The notes below the pieces were generated by a model. The model was not told the origin of the DNA. It searched no databases and saw only the letters and a program-made list of their open reading frames with translations. Shown here piece by piece: positions 9,404 through 18,577 of a stretch of DNA of 64,000 bases. Source of the DNA: Alphaproteobacteria bacterium (GTDB lineage Bacteria > Pseudomonadota > Alphaproteobacteria > SHVP01); the NCBI GenBank assembly GCA_040216735.1, contig JAVJOO010000002.1, forward strand, positions 1,205,118 through 1,269,117, given 5' to 3'. Numbering within the stretch: the stretch's first letter is position 1; every line of letters begins with the position of its first letter. A program made the position numbers and the translations under genes.

Positions 9404-10977
9404 GTGCCCGGTCCCAGGCCCACTCGGCCGGCCGCGGTGCTGCCGGCGGCGACGAACCGATCCAAACCCATTCGGGCCACCGCGGCCTGCAGATGGAAGA
9501 GCCGCTCCTGTTCGAGATGGGCTCGGCCGGGCGCACCGGGGTTGATTTGCCCGATGTGCCGGCCTTTGCCGACAAGTTGGGCGGCCTTGGGCGTCAAGGC
9601 GCGATCGGCTTGCCAGCGCTATCCGAACCGCAGGTGGTGCGGCATTACGTGCGGCTGTCGCAAAAGAACTATGCGATCGACTCGGGGCTGTATCCGCTCG
9701 GGTCCTGCACGATGAAGCACAACCCGCGCCTCAACGAGAAGATGGCGCGGCTGCCCGGGTTTAGCGACGTCCATCCGCTGCAACCGCAATCGACGGTGCA
9801 GGGCGCGCTGGAGTTGATCGATACCGTCGCGCATTGGCTCAAGACGCTGACCGGTTTGCCGGCGGTGGCGATGTCGCCGGCGGCCGGCGCCCACGGCGAG
9901 CTGTGCGGGATGATGACGATCCGGGCCGCCCACGAGGCAAAGGGCAACCCGCGCAAACGCATCCTGGTGCCGGACTCTGCGCACGGGACCAATCCAGCCA
10001 CCGCCGTGCTGTGCGGCTATGCCGTCGATCCGGTACCCAGCCTGCCCAACGGGCGGATAGATCTCGCGGCGCTGAAGGCCAAGCTCGACAACGATGTGGC
10101 CGGGATCATGTTGACCAACCCCAATACGTGCGGGCTATTCGAGAACGAGATCATCGAGGTCGCCGAGGCGGTTCACGCGGTGGGGGCCTATTTCTATTGC
10201 GACGGGGCAAACTTCAACGCCATTGTCGGCAAGGTGCGCCCGGGGGACCTAGGCATCGATGTGATGCACCTGAACCTGCACAAGACTTTCTCCACGCCGC
10301 ACGGCGGCGGGGGGCCGGGGTCGGGGCCGGTCGTGATGTCGGCGGAACTGGCGCCCTTCGCACCGCTGCCCTACGTCGTGTCCGGAGCGGATGGATTTCG
10401 CCTGATCGAGACTCGGGCGGACCAGACCGCTGCCTGCGACGGCGGTCATGCTTACGGGCGGATGCGGTCGTTCCACGGCCAGATGGGGATGTTTGTGCGG
10501 GCGATGGCCTACATGATGAGCCACGGGGCCGACGGGTTGCGCCAGGTCGCCGAGGACGCCGTCCTCAATGCCAACTATGTCCTGGCGCGCCTCAAGGACG
10601 TGATGACCCCGGCCTATCCGGGGCCGTGCATGCACGAGGTCTTGTTCGACGACACCTTCCTCAAGGATACCGGGATCACGACGCTCGACTTCGCCAAGGC
10701 GATGATCGACGAGGGCTTTCACCCGATGACGGTGTATTTCCCGTTGATCGTCCACGGCGCGATGTTGACCGAACCGACCGAGTCCGAATCCAAAGAGTCG
10801 ATCGACGTGTTCATCGATACGCTGCGCGGTCTGACGGCCGATGCCAAAACGGGTAACGCCGCGAAGTTTGCCGGTGCGCCCTACCTCGCGCCGCGCCGGC
10901 GCCTGGACGAGACCAGGGCGGCGCGCAGTCCAAGATTGCGGTGGACGCCCGACGCGCCGGCGGAGGCCGCCGAGTAG
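9400..10977 (+). CDS. gcvPB: glycine dehydrogenase (decarboxylating) subunit 2
   Basis: C-terminal half of the split P protein and carrier of the PLP Schiff-base lysine, K295, in [20 protein letters not shown]. It has 525 residues, with the family block [19 protein letters not shown] near residue 100. The ATG at 9400 sits in the ATGA overlap with gcvPA; the frame is open upstream to 9052 only as a shadow of gcvPA. Last gene of the riboswitch-controlled operon; it converges on the thioredoxin-fold gene with 3 bases between stops. Confidence 0.97.
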   Translation: MSARSQAHSAGRGAAGGDEPIQTHSGHRGLQMEEPLLFEMGSAGRTGVDLPDVPAFADKLGGLGRQGAIGLPALSEPQVVRHYVRLSQKNYAIDSGLYPLGSCTMKHNPRLNEKMARLPGFSDVHPLQPQSTVQGALELIDTVAHWLKTLTGLPAVAMSPAAGAHGELCGMMTIRAAHEAKGNPRKRILVPDSAHGTNPATAVLCGYAVDPVPSLPNGRIDLAALKAKLDNDVAGIMLTNPNTCGLFENEIIEVAEAVHAVGAYFYCDGANFNAIVGKVRPGDLGIDVMHLNLHKTFSTPHGGGGPGSGPVVMSAELAPFAPLPYVVSGADGFRLIETRADQTAACDGGHAYGRMRSFHGQMGMFVRAMAYMMSHGADGLRQVAEDAVLNANYVLARLKDVMTPAYPGPCMHEVLFDDTFLKDTGITTLDFAKAMIDEGFHPMTVYFPLIVHGAMLTEPTESESKESIDVFIDTLRGLTADAKTGNAAKFAGAPYLAPRRRLDETRAARSPRLRWTPDAPAEAAE

Positions 10978-10980
10978 ACG

Positions 10981-11547
10981 CTACGCCGCTTTGGTGTGAT
11001 CGACGACCGTACCGCGGGGCGGGTAGTCGTTGGCCAACACGTGGTCGATGCCCTTGAGGAGTTCCGCCACCGGCGGGCGGGTGAAGGGCATGGTTTGCAC
11101 CGAGCCGAAGAACAAGGTGCCGTCGGGCCGGACCAGGAAGAGTCCGGGCTCGGCGAATATCGCGGGCTCGGCGATTTTGGCCGGATCGGGCTGCGGGCGC
11201 CCCTTGGAGAGATAGAGACCCCAGCGGCGCGCGTCGTCGTGGCTCAGACCGTACCCCACGGTAAGGGCGCCAAGGCCCCAGTCGGCAACCGACTTTTTCG
11301 CCCGGGCCTCATCGTCGCTGGAGAGCACCAAGAGGTCGACGCCGCGGTCGGCGAAATCGCCGAGGCTGTCCTGGAACTGCAGAAGATATTTCTTGCAGAT
11401 CGGGCAATGCAGGCCGCGGTAGACCACGATCAGGGAGAAGTTCTTGGGCGTGCGCTCAGACAGCCGCCAAGTACCGCCGTCAGTCGTCGCGACAGCGAGA
11501 TCGGGCACGGGCTGGGCGGGCATCAGGGGCGTCAGGGCGGGCATCAT
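10981..11547 (-). CDS. peroxiredoxin-like (AhpC/TSA fold) protein
   Basis: A 188-residue thioredoxin-fold protein of the peroxiredoxin-like family. The active site is YRGLHCPICKKYLLQ, with C48 and C51 forming a CxxC pair more like a thiol oxidoreductase than a classic peroxidase. The C-terminal half has EPGLFLVRPDGTLFFGSVQ, as in AhpC/TSA relatives. The start is the first of two tandem ATGs, with AGAAAGG upstream; the frame remains open far upstream as a shadow of the hydrolase gene. It follows the hydrolase by 38 bases, so the two may be co-transcribed. Substrate unknown. Confidence 0.8.
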   Translation of the reverse strand: MMPALTPLMPAQPVPDLAVATTDGGTWRLSERTPKNFSLIVVYRGLHCPICKKYLLQFQDSLGDFADRGVDLLVLSSDDEARAKKSVADWGLGALTVGYGLSHDDARRWGLYLSKGRPQPDPAKIAEPAIFAEPGLFLVRPDGTLFFGSVQTMPFTRPPVAELLKGIDHVLANDYPPRGTVVDHTKAA

Positions 11548-11585
11548 TTGGACCTTTCTGCACGGGGCGCCGACGGCGCGAGGTG

Positions 11586-12425
11586 TTAGGTATCGAGCCA
11601 GTCCGAGATCAGCTTGGCTTTGTCGCCAACGGTCGATCCATCGGGCAGCGCGCCGTCGGTGCAATTCTTGACCGCCGCGAGGGCCTCGTCCTTGTATTTG
11701 TAGAGCGGATCCGACGTCTCGTAGATCATCAGCGTTGGCTGGGTGATGAGGGCGAGGCGTTCCTTTTTGGGGTAGCGAAAGGCCGCGCGGTAGGCGTGGT
11801 GGTAGGTGGTAATCGACTTTAATACCTCGACCACGACGTCGTTGAGGGCATCGGGGTTGGTGACGCCCGCTTTGCGTTGATGGGCGACGTCGCGCTTGTA
11901 CCAGGGGAAAAAGAAATTCTGGTCGCGGACGAAGTGCCAGGCCCAATTGAATTGGCTGCCCTCGTAATCGGGAACGATCTCGGGCGTGTAGTTGGCCAAC
12001 ATGTCGGCCTTTTCCTCTTCGGAGTAGAGACCCACGCCGTCGATCACGACTCGCCGTATGCGCTTGGGCTGCTGGATGGCCAGTTCCATGCCGATGGAAC
12101 CGCCGGTATGGGTGCCGTACACGTCGATTTCGCCGATGCCGAGCGCGTCGAGTTGCCGCCCCACGGCATTGGCGTAGTAGGCGATGTCGGGAACGTCCAT
12201 TTGCGCTTTGCACGAATCACCGTTGCCCAAGGTGTCGGGGGCATACATCGGTTGGGGCCGCAGTTGTCCCAGCTTGCCCATCAAGGGCTGGAGGTTATAG
12301 GACGACGCCGGTGAGGCATGGATCATGACCAAGGGACGTTCGCCGGACATGACGTTACCGACCGCGCGGTAGTGAACCTGGCCCTCGTCGATCCGCACGA
12401 AGTCGCGGTCAATCTGTGTCGTCAT
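11586..12425 (-). CDS. alpha/beta-hydrolase-fold protein with altered active site
   Basis: A 279-residue alpha/beta-hydrolase-fold protein: oxyanion region VMIHASPASSY (about 33-43), YAPDTLGNGDS (61-71) and a nucleophile elbow at VYGTHTGGSIG. The elbow has His106 where the catalytic Ser/Cys/Asp normally sits, and no His follows the acid strand (IYETSDPLY) near the C-terminus. Relatives with a GxHTG elbow exist, so this is probably a subfamily trait; the reaction is unknown. The ATG at 12425 follows GGGAGGGTGCC. It lies downstream of the ATP synthase terminator and upstream of the thioredoxin-fold gene. Confidence 0.8.
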   Translation of the reverse strand: MTTQIDRDFVRIDEGQVHYRAVGNVMSGERPLVMIHASPASSYNLQPLMGKLGQLRPQPMYAPDTLGNGDSCKAQMDVPDIAYYANAVGRQLDALGIGEIDVYGTHTGGSIGMELAIQQPKRIRRVVIDGVGLYSEEEKADMLANYTPEIVPDYEGSQFNWAWHFVRDQNFFFPWYKRDVAHQRKAGVTNPDALNDVVVEVLKSITTYHHAYRAAFRYPKKERLALITQPTLMIYETSDPLYKYKDEALAAVKNCTDGALPDGSTVGDKAKLISDWLDT

Positions 12426-12457
12426 GGCACCCTCCCCTGAGATGGACCCAGCATAGC

Positions 12458-12487
12458 AAAAGGGCCGGGGATGAGCCCGGCCCTTTT
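12458..12487 (-). terminator. rho-independent terminator of the F0 ATP synthase operon
   Basis: A perfect 12-bp inverted repeat (AAAAGGGCCGGG / CCCGGCCCTTTT) with a 6-base loop, 24 bases after atpF. Read on the minus strand it ends in a T-run, so it closes the atp operon before the hydrolase gene. Confidence 0.88.
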
Positions 12488-12510
12488 GCAATCACGTTGG
12501 CGATATGCCG

Positions 12511-12999
12511 CTAGTGAATCTTTTTCTCGACCTGTCCGATTGCGTCGTCGACCAGAGTTCTTGCGCGCGCGTCGTCGAGATTATCGGCGATCAATTTTTG
12601 CGCGGCGGCGACAGCGACGTCGATCGCGGTATGGCGTACTTCCTGGATCGCCTGCTGTTCGGCCCGGCCGATCTTTTCCTCGGCAAGGCGGGTGCGCCGG
12701 GCGAGGCTTTCTTCGAGCTTGCGTTCGGCCTCGGCCCGCAGGGCAACGGCCTCTTGCTTTGCATGCTCGACGATCTGATCGGCTTCCTTTTCGGCATCAC
12801 GCCGCTTGCGCTGGTATTCCGCCAGCAAGCTCTGCGCTTCTTCACGAAGGCGCCGGGCCTGATCGAGTTCTTCGCGAATCGCATCCGAACGAGCGTCCAA
12901 GGCAGCGACAATCTTCTTCCAACCCATCTTGAGGGCAACGGCGATGAAGATGAAGAATGCCGCGTATTCCCAGAAGTAGATCGATTCGAAGATAGCCAT
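12511..12999 (-). CDS. atpF: F0F1 ATP synthase subunit b
   Basis: Part of the peripheral stalk holding F1 to the membrane a/c ring. It has 162 residues: one N-terminal transmembrane helix (YFWEYAAFFIFIAVAL, about 8-24), then a long charged coiled coil rich in Glu, Arg and Ala. Last gene of the minus-strand atpI-atpB-atpE-atpX-atpF operon, directly abutting b' (no gap). The F1 genes are not in the window, as in other alphaproteobacteria where F0 and F1 form separate operons. Confidence 0.95.
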   Translation of the reverse strand: MAIFESIYFWEYAAFFIFIAVALKMGWKKIVAALDARSDAIREELDQARRLREEAQSLLAEYQRKRRDAEKEADQIVEHAKQEAVALRAEAERKLEESLARRTRLAEEKIGRAEQQAIQEVRHTAIDVAVAAAQKLIADNLDDARARTLVDDAIGQVEKKIH

Positions 13000-13494
13000 C
13001 TAGCGATCCTTCCCGTAGGCGCCGTTGACGGCCTTTTCGGCAGCGTCTGCATCGACGTCGACCCCAATCAACTTATTGGTGATCGCTTGGGCGGTCTCCT
13101 GGGCGACCGTTCGAATGCTCGCGACGGCTTCGGTACGGACGGCCTGGATGCGTGCATCGGCAGCCTTGAGGTCTTCAGCTAGTTTGCCTTCGAGTTCGGC
13201 GCTTCGCCGGTCGGCCTCCTTGCTCGCCTCCGCCTTGGCGGCGGCGGCAGTCGCCTGTGCGTTGGCACGGGCGGCGGCCAGCGCAGCCTCGTAAGCCGCG
13301 TGGGCTTCTTCGGACTCGCGCTTTAGCTTCTCGGCTTCTTCGAGATCGTTGGCGATGCGATCTTGGCGGGATTCCAAGACATCGGCAATCCGCGGCAAAA
13401 GCGCATAACGCAGCACGAGGTAGAGCACCCCGAAGGTGATAACCAGCCAAAAAAGCTGGGATACGAATGTATCGGTTTGCTCAAACTGCGGCAT
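13000..13494 (-). CDS. atpX: F0F1 ATP synthase subunit b'
   Basis: Second, divergent b-type stalk subunit, typical of photosynthetic bacteria and alphaproteobacteria; it pairs with b to form a heterodimeric stalk. It has 164 residues with a membrane helix at about 13-33 (SQLFWLVITFGVLYLVLRY), then LLPRIADVLESRQDRI, the usual b' signature, and an Ala/Glu-rich coiled coil. Named atpX after the Rhodospirillum rubrum operon (also called atpG or atpF2). It lies 21 bases after atpE and abuts atpF. Confidence 0.95.
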   Translation of the reverse strand: MPQFEQTDTFVSQLFWLVITFGVLYLVLRYALLPRIADVLESRQDRIANDLEEAEKLKRESEEAHAAYEAALAAARANAQATAAAAKAEASKEADRRSAELEGKLAEDLKAADARIQAVRTEAVASIRTVAQETAQAITNKLIGVDVDADAAEKAVNGAYGKDR

Positions 13495-13515
13495 GGGAGG
13501 CGCCTCCGCTTTGGC

Positions 13516-13740
13516 TTAGCCGAAGAGGATGATCAACGCGATGAGCAGCGAGAAAAGGCCCGTTGCTTCTGTCAGGGCGAAGCCGAGCAGGGCGTTACCG
13601 AACATCTTCGGTGCGGCCGACGGGTTCCGAATACCGGCAGAGACGTAGTTGCCAAAGATGATGCCGATACCGACACCGGCGCCAGCGAGACCAATGGCCG
13701 CAAGGCCCGCACCGATCATTTTTGCTGCTTCGACTTCCAT
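13516..13740 (-). CDS. atpE: F0F1 ATP synthase subunit c
   Basis: Proton-carrying ring subunit (74 residues) of two membrane helices joined by the polar loop GIRNPSAAPK. The ion-binding carboxylate is E58 in ALTEATGLFSLL. The first helix is the usual Gly/Ala-rich AAIGLAGAGVGIGIIFG. I see no sodium-type signature, so proton coupling is likely (inference). RBS AGGAAGAAT precedes the ATG; 50 bases separate it from atpB. Confidence 0.97.
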   Translation of the reverse strand: MEVEAAKMIGAGLAAIGLAGAGVGIGIIFGNYVSAGIRNPSAAPKMFGNALLGFALTEATGLFSLLIALIILFG

Positions 13741-13790
13741 TTTATTCTTCCTTTGCTTGGACTGTGGCCCTGGGGCCTAAGAAAAAACGT

Positions 13791-14567
13791 TTAGTGATCG
13801 TGTAGGTGTAGTGCGTCGTGAAGGTAGAGACAGGTCAGAACGGCAAACACATAGGCCTGCAAGAACGAAACGATCGTCTCAAGGCCATACATCGCCGCCG
13901 TCACGGCGAGAGGCGCGAGCGCCGGCAGAATGAAGAAACCGCTGAGGCTCACCGCAAAGCCACTGAGCACGACGAGCAGCGTATGACCGGCCATCATGTT
14001 GGCGAAGAGTCGGACAGAAAGCGTGATCGGGCGAATGAGGTAGGAAATCAGTTCGATCGGTACCAGAAGCGGGACCAAGAAAATAGGCAGGCCTGACGGG
14101 ACAAAAAGCGTCAGGAAGCGCATCCGGTGTTTCACGATGCCAATGATCGTAACGCCGACAAAGACGACCGCAGCCAGGGCAAAGGTGACGATGACGTGGC
14201 TGGTTACCGTGAATGTCTTGGGGATCAACCCCTGCATGTTCGCGAACAGGATGAAAATGAATAGCGTGAAGATGAACGGGAAGTAAGGCTTCCCGCCATC
14301 GCCAGCGTTATCACGCACCATGTTGGCGACAAATTCGTAGGACAGTTCGGACAGCAACTGCATCCGACCCGGCACCATGCTGCCGCGGCGCATGCTGATC
14401 GTGAACAGGAGAATGATCGCCGTCGTAACGACCACCATCCACAGCGATGAATTGGTGAAAGATAGGTTGGTACTTCCCGCAGAGATATCGATCAGCGAGT
14501 GAATCTCGAACTGATGAAGCGGGCTTCCCCCTTCTGCGGCGTGTGCCGACGAGATGAACAGTCCCAC
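13791..14567 (-). CDS. atpB: F0F1 ATP synthase subunit a
   Basis: Membrane subunit forming the proton half-channels. It has 258 residues with several hydrophobic helices. The essential arginine is R186 in IRPITLSVRLFANMMAGH; the last helix carries LETIVSFLQAYVFAVL. The N-terminus MGLFISSAHAAEG resembles a short signal sequence, which is seen in some alphaproteobacterial a subunits. It lies 12 bases downstream of atpI. Confidence 0.96.
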   Translation of the reverse strand: MGLFISSAHAAEGGSPLHQFEIHSLIDISAGSTNLSFTNSSLWMVVVTTAIILLFTISMRRGSMVPGRMQLLSELSYEFVANMVRDNAGDGGKPYFPFIFTLFIFILFANMQGLIPKTFTVTSHVIVTFALAAVVFVGVTIIGIVKHRMRFLTLFVPSGLPIFLVPLLVPIELISYLIRPITLSVRLFANMMAGHTLLVVLSGFAVSLSGFFILPALAPLAVTAAMYGLETIVSFLQAYVFAVLTCLYLHDALHLHDH

Positions 14568-14579
14568 GTATCGGCCTTC

Positions 14580-14933
14580 CTATTCCTTCGATCCAGAGGA
14601 CGGCGTGCCGCCCGTGGTGTCTTCGGTCGTCCGCTCGGCCATCCGCGAAACACGGTAGGCGGAGCGGATCCCCGCCGCAAACCCTAGAGCCACCCACAGA
14701 ATGAGCATCCATGGACTTGTCCCCAGCCATTCATCGAGAAACCACCCGATGACGCCCCCCGCCAGGAATGCCGCGATCATTTCGAGCGCGACACGCATGC
14801 CGAGGGCGAACGCTTTCGGATTGGCGTCCCCTGACCGGGCACCGTCTGGACGCCCATGACGGGCGGACTCGCGGGCCTTCTTGAGCTTGGCTCCCAGGTC
14901 TTTTAGCGGTTCAGGCCCGTCGTGGTCGCTCAT
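14580..14933 (-). CDS. atpI: AtpI family assembly protein
   Basis: First gene of the F0 operon; AtpI-type proteins help assemble the c ring and may take part in magnesium uptake. It has 117 residues with a charged N-terminus (DLGAKLKKARESA) and two membrane helices (about 45-65 and 72-92: MLILWVALGFAAGIRSAYRV). The Arg-rich ARHGRPDGARSGD insert before helix 1 is typical of alphaproteobacterial forms. A CGAGAGGAG ribosome site precedes the ATG. Confidence 0.9.
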   Translation of the reverse strand: MSDHDGPEPLKDLGAKLKKARESARHGRPDGARSGDANPKAFALGMRVALEMIAAFLAGGVIGWFLDEWLGTSPWMLILWVALGFAAGIRSAYRVSRMAERTTEDTTGGTPSSGSKE

Positions 14934-14996
14934 CGAGCTCCTCTCGCGGTGCCAAAAACCCCAAAAAACCCCGGAATTCTGCCCAAGATCGCGCGC

Positions 14997-15025
14997 ACCC
15001 TAATCATTGGGTATGACCAAGTCAA
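14997..15025 (-). promoter_or_regulatory. candidate promoter of the atp (F0) operon
   Basis: On the minus strand, TTGACT is followed after 17 bases by TAGGGT, about 64 bases before the atpI start. The -35 box is good (five of six) and the -10 box is weak (three of six). Confidence 0.35.
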
Positions 15026-15100
15026 CCCTCGTTGGAGGGTGCCTAAGCCTCTGATCTAGAACAAAAAAATAGTGTTCGCGGCGGCCCGTCCGGCGCGATC

Positions 15101-18100
15101 TTAACTTGCCTCGCGCAAGCCCTCCGCGCGGGTCAAATCGACCGAGACCAGCTGGGAGACGCCGCGCTCCTCCATGGTCACGCCATAGAGCCGATCCATG
15201 CGCGCCATGGTCAGGCTGTTGTGGGTGATGACCAGGAAACGGGTGTCGAGACTGTGGGCGATATCGTCGACCAAGTCGCAGAAACGCCCGACATTGCTCT
15301 CGTCCAGCGGGGCGTCCACTTCGTCCAGCACGCACACGGGCGCGGGGTTGGTGCGGAACACTGCAAACAGCAAGCTGAGAGCGGTCAGCGCCTGCTCCCC
15401 GCCCGAGAGCAGCGACATTTTCTGGAGGCGCTTGCCCGGTGGGCTGGCGAAGATCTCTAGCCCGGCCTCGAGCGGATCATCGGATTCGGTCAATTCGAGA
15501 TGGGCCCGTCCTCCGCCGAACATTTTGACGAAGAGCTCCTTGAAGTGGGTATTGACCTGCTCGAAGGAGGACAGGAGCCGTTCGCGGCCCTCGCGGTTCA
15601 GGCTTGAAATACCCTGGCGCAGTCGGGCGATCGCCTGGACGAGGTCTTCGCGTTCGTTCTGCAAGGTCGTGATCTGCTCGCCGATTTCCTCGGATTCGAG
15701 CTCGGCCCGCAGGTTGACCGGGCCCATTCCGTCGCGTTCGCGTTTGATGCGGTCGATGCGGGCTTCGATGCTGGCGGTGTCGGGAAGCGGTTGATCGTCC
15801 TTGTGTTCGGCCTTGGACAGAGCTTCCTGCGGTTCGCATTCCAGGCGTTCCTGGATGATCGCTGCGATATCTTTCAGGTGTTGGGTGTTTTGCTCGACGG
15901 CGGATTCGACCCGGACCCGCTTCTCGCGGCCTTCGGACAGAGCATCGCGTGCCGCTTTGGCCTCGGCGTCGCACACGCTCAGGGCTTTTTCGGCAAGGGC
16001 GAGGGCGTCCGCGGCTTCGCGCCGTTCGACCTCGGCGTGATCGATGCGGCTGATGATGTCGCGGCGTTTCTGTTCGAGTTGCGCCGGAACGTCCGCGAGG
16101 CGGGTGAGTTCTTCGTTGACCGCGTAGCGGCGTTCCTTGAGGGCGGCCATTTGCTCGGTCGCGCCGCCCGCCCGCGCTTCGGCGGTGGCGGTTTCCTCGC
16201 CGATCGCAACTAAGCGATCGCGGCGGCTGCTCGCAACATGGTTTAGGCGGGAAACTTCGGACTCCGCTTCGCCCAGGCGTTGGCGCGTTTCGGCCACGCC
16301 GGTGCGTGCACCGGCCAAGCGCTGTTGATTGGTTTCGGCCGGCGGCAGACGGTCGCGGTCGGCTTGCGCTTGGGTGAGCCGCGCCGATTGTTCCTCGATG
16401 TCGGTGCGCAGTTGATCGGCGCCCTGACGTAGCGACACCATGCGCGAGATGATCTCGGCGGTCTGGCGGGCGCGTTCGGCCTCGGCTTCGAGGGCTTGGT
16501 TGAGGGTCGTTTCGGCCCCGGTGGATTCCTCGCGGCAATGAGCTTCTCGCGCAGCGGCATCCAGTGCAATGCGCTTGAGATCGTTATGGCGCATGCGGTT
16601 GGCGTCGTTGGTCCGGGCTGCATCTTTCAGCTTGTCGCGCAGCGCGGCGAGGCGGGTGCGTTGACTGAGGCGCGTGGTGGCGGGCGTGGTGGCATCGGCG
16701 GCGGCGGTAAAGCCGTCCCAGCGCCACAGCGCGCCGTCGCGGGTGACAAGTCGTTGCCCGGGCGCGAGTTGGCCCGCGAGTTGGGCGCCGCGTTCGGGCG
16801 ACACGATGCCGATTTGCGACAGCCGGCGCGCCAGCACGGATGGCGCTTTGACAAAGGTGCTGAGCGGTTCGGCGCCGAAGGGGAGTGCCGGTGCGTTGAT
16901 CATCGGCGCGAGTTCGCGCCAATGGACCGGGGCGCCGGTGTCGTTGGCGACGTTCAGATCGTCGCCCAGTGCCGCGCCGAGGGCGGGTTCGTAACCCGGT
17001 TCGACGCTGACGGCGTCGATCAGCGGCGGCCAGAGATCGTCTTCGCTGATTTTGAGGAGGTCAGCGAGGGCGCCGGACTCCGCGCGCAAACGAGCGACTT
17101 CGCCTTCGGTGGTGCGCAGTTCCTCGCGGGCGTGCTGTTCGGTTTCGTCGGCGGCCTTGCGCGCATTTTCCGCGGCATGGAGGTCGCGGCGCGCGCGCAT
17201 CGCGGTGTCGCGCAATTCGGCGACGAGCGCCTCGGCTTCGCTCGAGGTTTCGACGTCGGGGTTCTCGGCCGTAAGTTGGGCGAGTTCGGCGTCCATTTCG
17301 GTCAGGCGCTGGTTGAGGCGCGCGAGCCGGCCCTCGCTGTCGCCGATCAGTTGCCCCAAATGGGTACGGCTGGATTCGATCGCCACGGTCTCTTCGGTGA
17401 GCGATTGCAAGGCGCTTTCTGCGGTTGCGAGCTGTCCGGCGATGGCGGCGCGGGCGGACGTTGCCTCTTCCAACGCCGCGGGCTCGGTCGTTTGCGCTTG
17501 TTCGATGTGGGCCCGTTCTTCGGCGAGGCGGCCAACCCGTGCGGCGGCTTCGTCGAGGAGTTCTTGCTCGCGGGCACTGTCGTTCTCGATTTGGCGCAGC
17601 CGGGCCCCGAGGCCTTCCTGCTGGGCGAGGGTCCGTTGTTCTTCTTCGGCGATACGATCGCGTTCGACGGCAAGCCGGTGCAGGGATGCCGAAGCAGCGG
17701 CTTCGGCTTGGCGTAGGGGCGGGATTTTTTCCGCGGCGGCGCTTTGGGCCGTCGAGGTGTGCGCGGCCCGGGCGGTCAACTCGGTGACCATGCGTTCGGC
17801 TTCGGTCAGTTGGGTTTGCGCGGTTTCCAAATTGGCCGCCGCTTCGACCCAACGCAGGTGGAACAACATCGCTTCGGCCCGGCGCAAATGGCCGGAAATG
17901 TTGCGGTACCTAGTCGCCTGACGCGCCTGGCGCTTGAGCGCCCGCAACTGGGTGTCGAGAGTCTGGATGACGTCGTCGACGCGGCCAAGGTTGGTTTCCG
18001 CCGCGCGTAACCGAAGCTCAGCCTCGTGGCGGCGCGAATGCAGCCCGCGGATCCCCGCCGCTTCCTCCAAAATGCCCCGCCGTTCCTGCGGCTTGGCATT

Positions 18101-18559
18101 GATGATCGCGCCCACTTTTCCTTGACTGACCAGGGCGGTCGATTGCGCCCCCGCGTTGGCGTCGGCAAAGAGAAGCTGGACGTCGCGGGCCCGTACGTCG
18201 TGGCCGTTGACGACGTAGCGCGAGCCCTGTTCGCGCTCGATCCGCCGGGTGACTTCGAGTTTGTCGCCGTCGTTGAACTGCGCTGGTGCGCCGCGGTCGG
18301 CGTTGTCTAGGTCGAGCTGGACCTCGGCAAGGTTGCGTGCCGGTCGGTTGCTGGTGCCGGCGAAGATCACGTCGTCCATTTCGCCGCCGCGCATCTTTTT
18401 GGCCGACGTTTCGCCCATGACCCAGCGTATTGCTTCGACCAAGTTGGACTTGCCGCAACCGTTGGGGCCGACCACGCCGGTCGTGCCCGGCTCGATCACA
18501 AGCTCGGTCGGGTCGACAAAAGACTTAAAGCCGGTAAGGCGAAGACGGGTAAAATGCAT
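15101..18559 (-). CDS. smc: chromosome segregation protein SMC
   Basis: ATPase that organises and segregates the chromosome with the ScpA/ScpB kleisin complex. It has 1152 residues, normal length. Walker A is GPNGCGKSNL (31-40); a first coiled coil is followed by a hinge at about 500-630; a second coiled coil leads to the signature LLSGGEQALTALSLLF and Walker B PVCVLDEVDAPLDE. It starts 18 bases after the DsbA-like gene. Very large antisense open frames over this gene are GC-driven shadows. Confidence 0.97.
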   Translation of the reverse strand: MHFTRLRLTGFKSFVDPTELVIEPGTTGVVGPNGCGKSNLVEAIRWVMGETSAKKMRGGEMDDVIFAGTSNRPARNLAEVQLDLDNADRGAPAQFNDGDKLEVTRRIEREQGSRYVVNGHDVRARDVQLLFADANAGAQSTALVSQGKVGAIINAKPQERRGILEEAAGIRGLHSRRHEAELRLRAAETNLGRVDDVIQTLDTQLRALKRQARQATRYRNISGHLRRAEAMLFHLRWVEAAANLETAQTQLTEAERMVTELTARAAHTSTAQSAAAEKIPPLRQAEAAASASLHRLAVERDRIAEEEQRTLAQQEGLGARLRQIENDSAREQELLDEAAARVGRLAEERAHIEQAQTTEPAALEEATSARAAIAGQLATAESALQSLTEETVAIESSRTHLGQLIGDSEGRLARLNQRLTEMDAELAQLTAENPDVETSSEAEALVAELRDTAMRARRDLHAAENARKAADETEQHAREELRTTEGEVARLRAESGALADLLKISEDDLWPPLIDAVSVEPGYEPALGAALGDDLNVANDTGAPVHWRELAPMINAPALPFGAEPLSTFVKAPSVLARRLSQIGIVSPERGAQLAGQLAPGQRLVTRDGALWRWDGFTAAADATTPATTRLSQRTRLAALRDKLKDAARTNDANRMRHNDLKRIALDAAAREAHCREESTGAETTLNQALEAEAERARQTAEIISRMVSLRQGADQLRTDIEEQSARLTQAQADRDRLPPAETNQQRLAGARTGVAETRQRLGEAESEVSRLNHVASSRRDRLVAIGEETATAEARAGGATEQMAALKERRYAVNEELTRLADVPAQLEQKRRDIISRIDHAEVERREAADALALAEKALSVCDAEAKAARDALSEGREKRVRVESAVEQNTQHLKDIAAIIQERLECEPQEALSKAEHKDDQPLPDTASIEARIDRIKRERDGMGPVNLRAELESEEIGEQITTLQNEREDLVQAIARLRQGISSLNREGRERLLSSFEQVNTHFKELFVKMFGGGRAHLELTESDDPLEAGLEIFASPPGKRLQKMSLLSGGEQALTALSLLFAVFRTNPAPVCVLDEVDAPLDESNVGRFCDLVDDIAHSLDTRFLVITHNSLTMARMDRLYGVTMEERGVSQLVSVDLTRAEGLREAS

Positions 18560-18577
18560 GCGCGGAGGGACCGGATA

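Noticed and set aside
10981-12213. 410-codon minus-strand frame joining the thioredoxin-fold gene to upstream DNA
   Set aside because: The upstream 220 codons are a shadow of the alpha/beta hydrolase gene; the true start with a ribosome site is at 11547.
15000-15335. 111-codon minus-strand frame between smc and atpI
   Set aside because: Overlaps the smc C-terminus, including its Walker B region, in another frame.
16496-17716. 406-codon open frame opposite smc
   Set aside because: It lies wholly inside smc, has no ribosome site or family features, and long antisense frames are expected from G+C-rich codon use.
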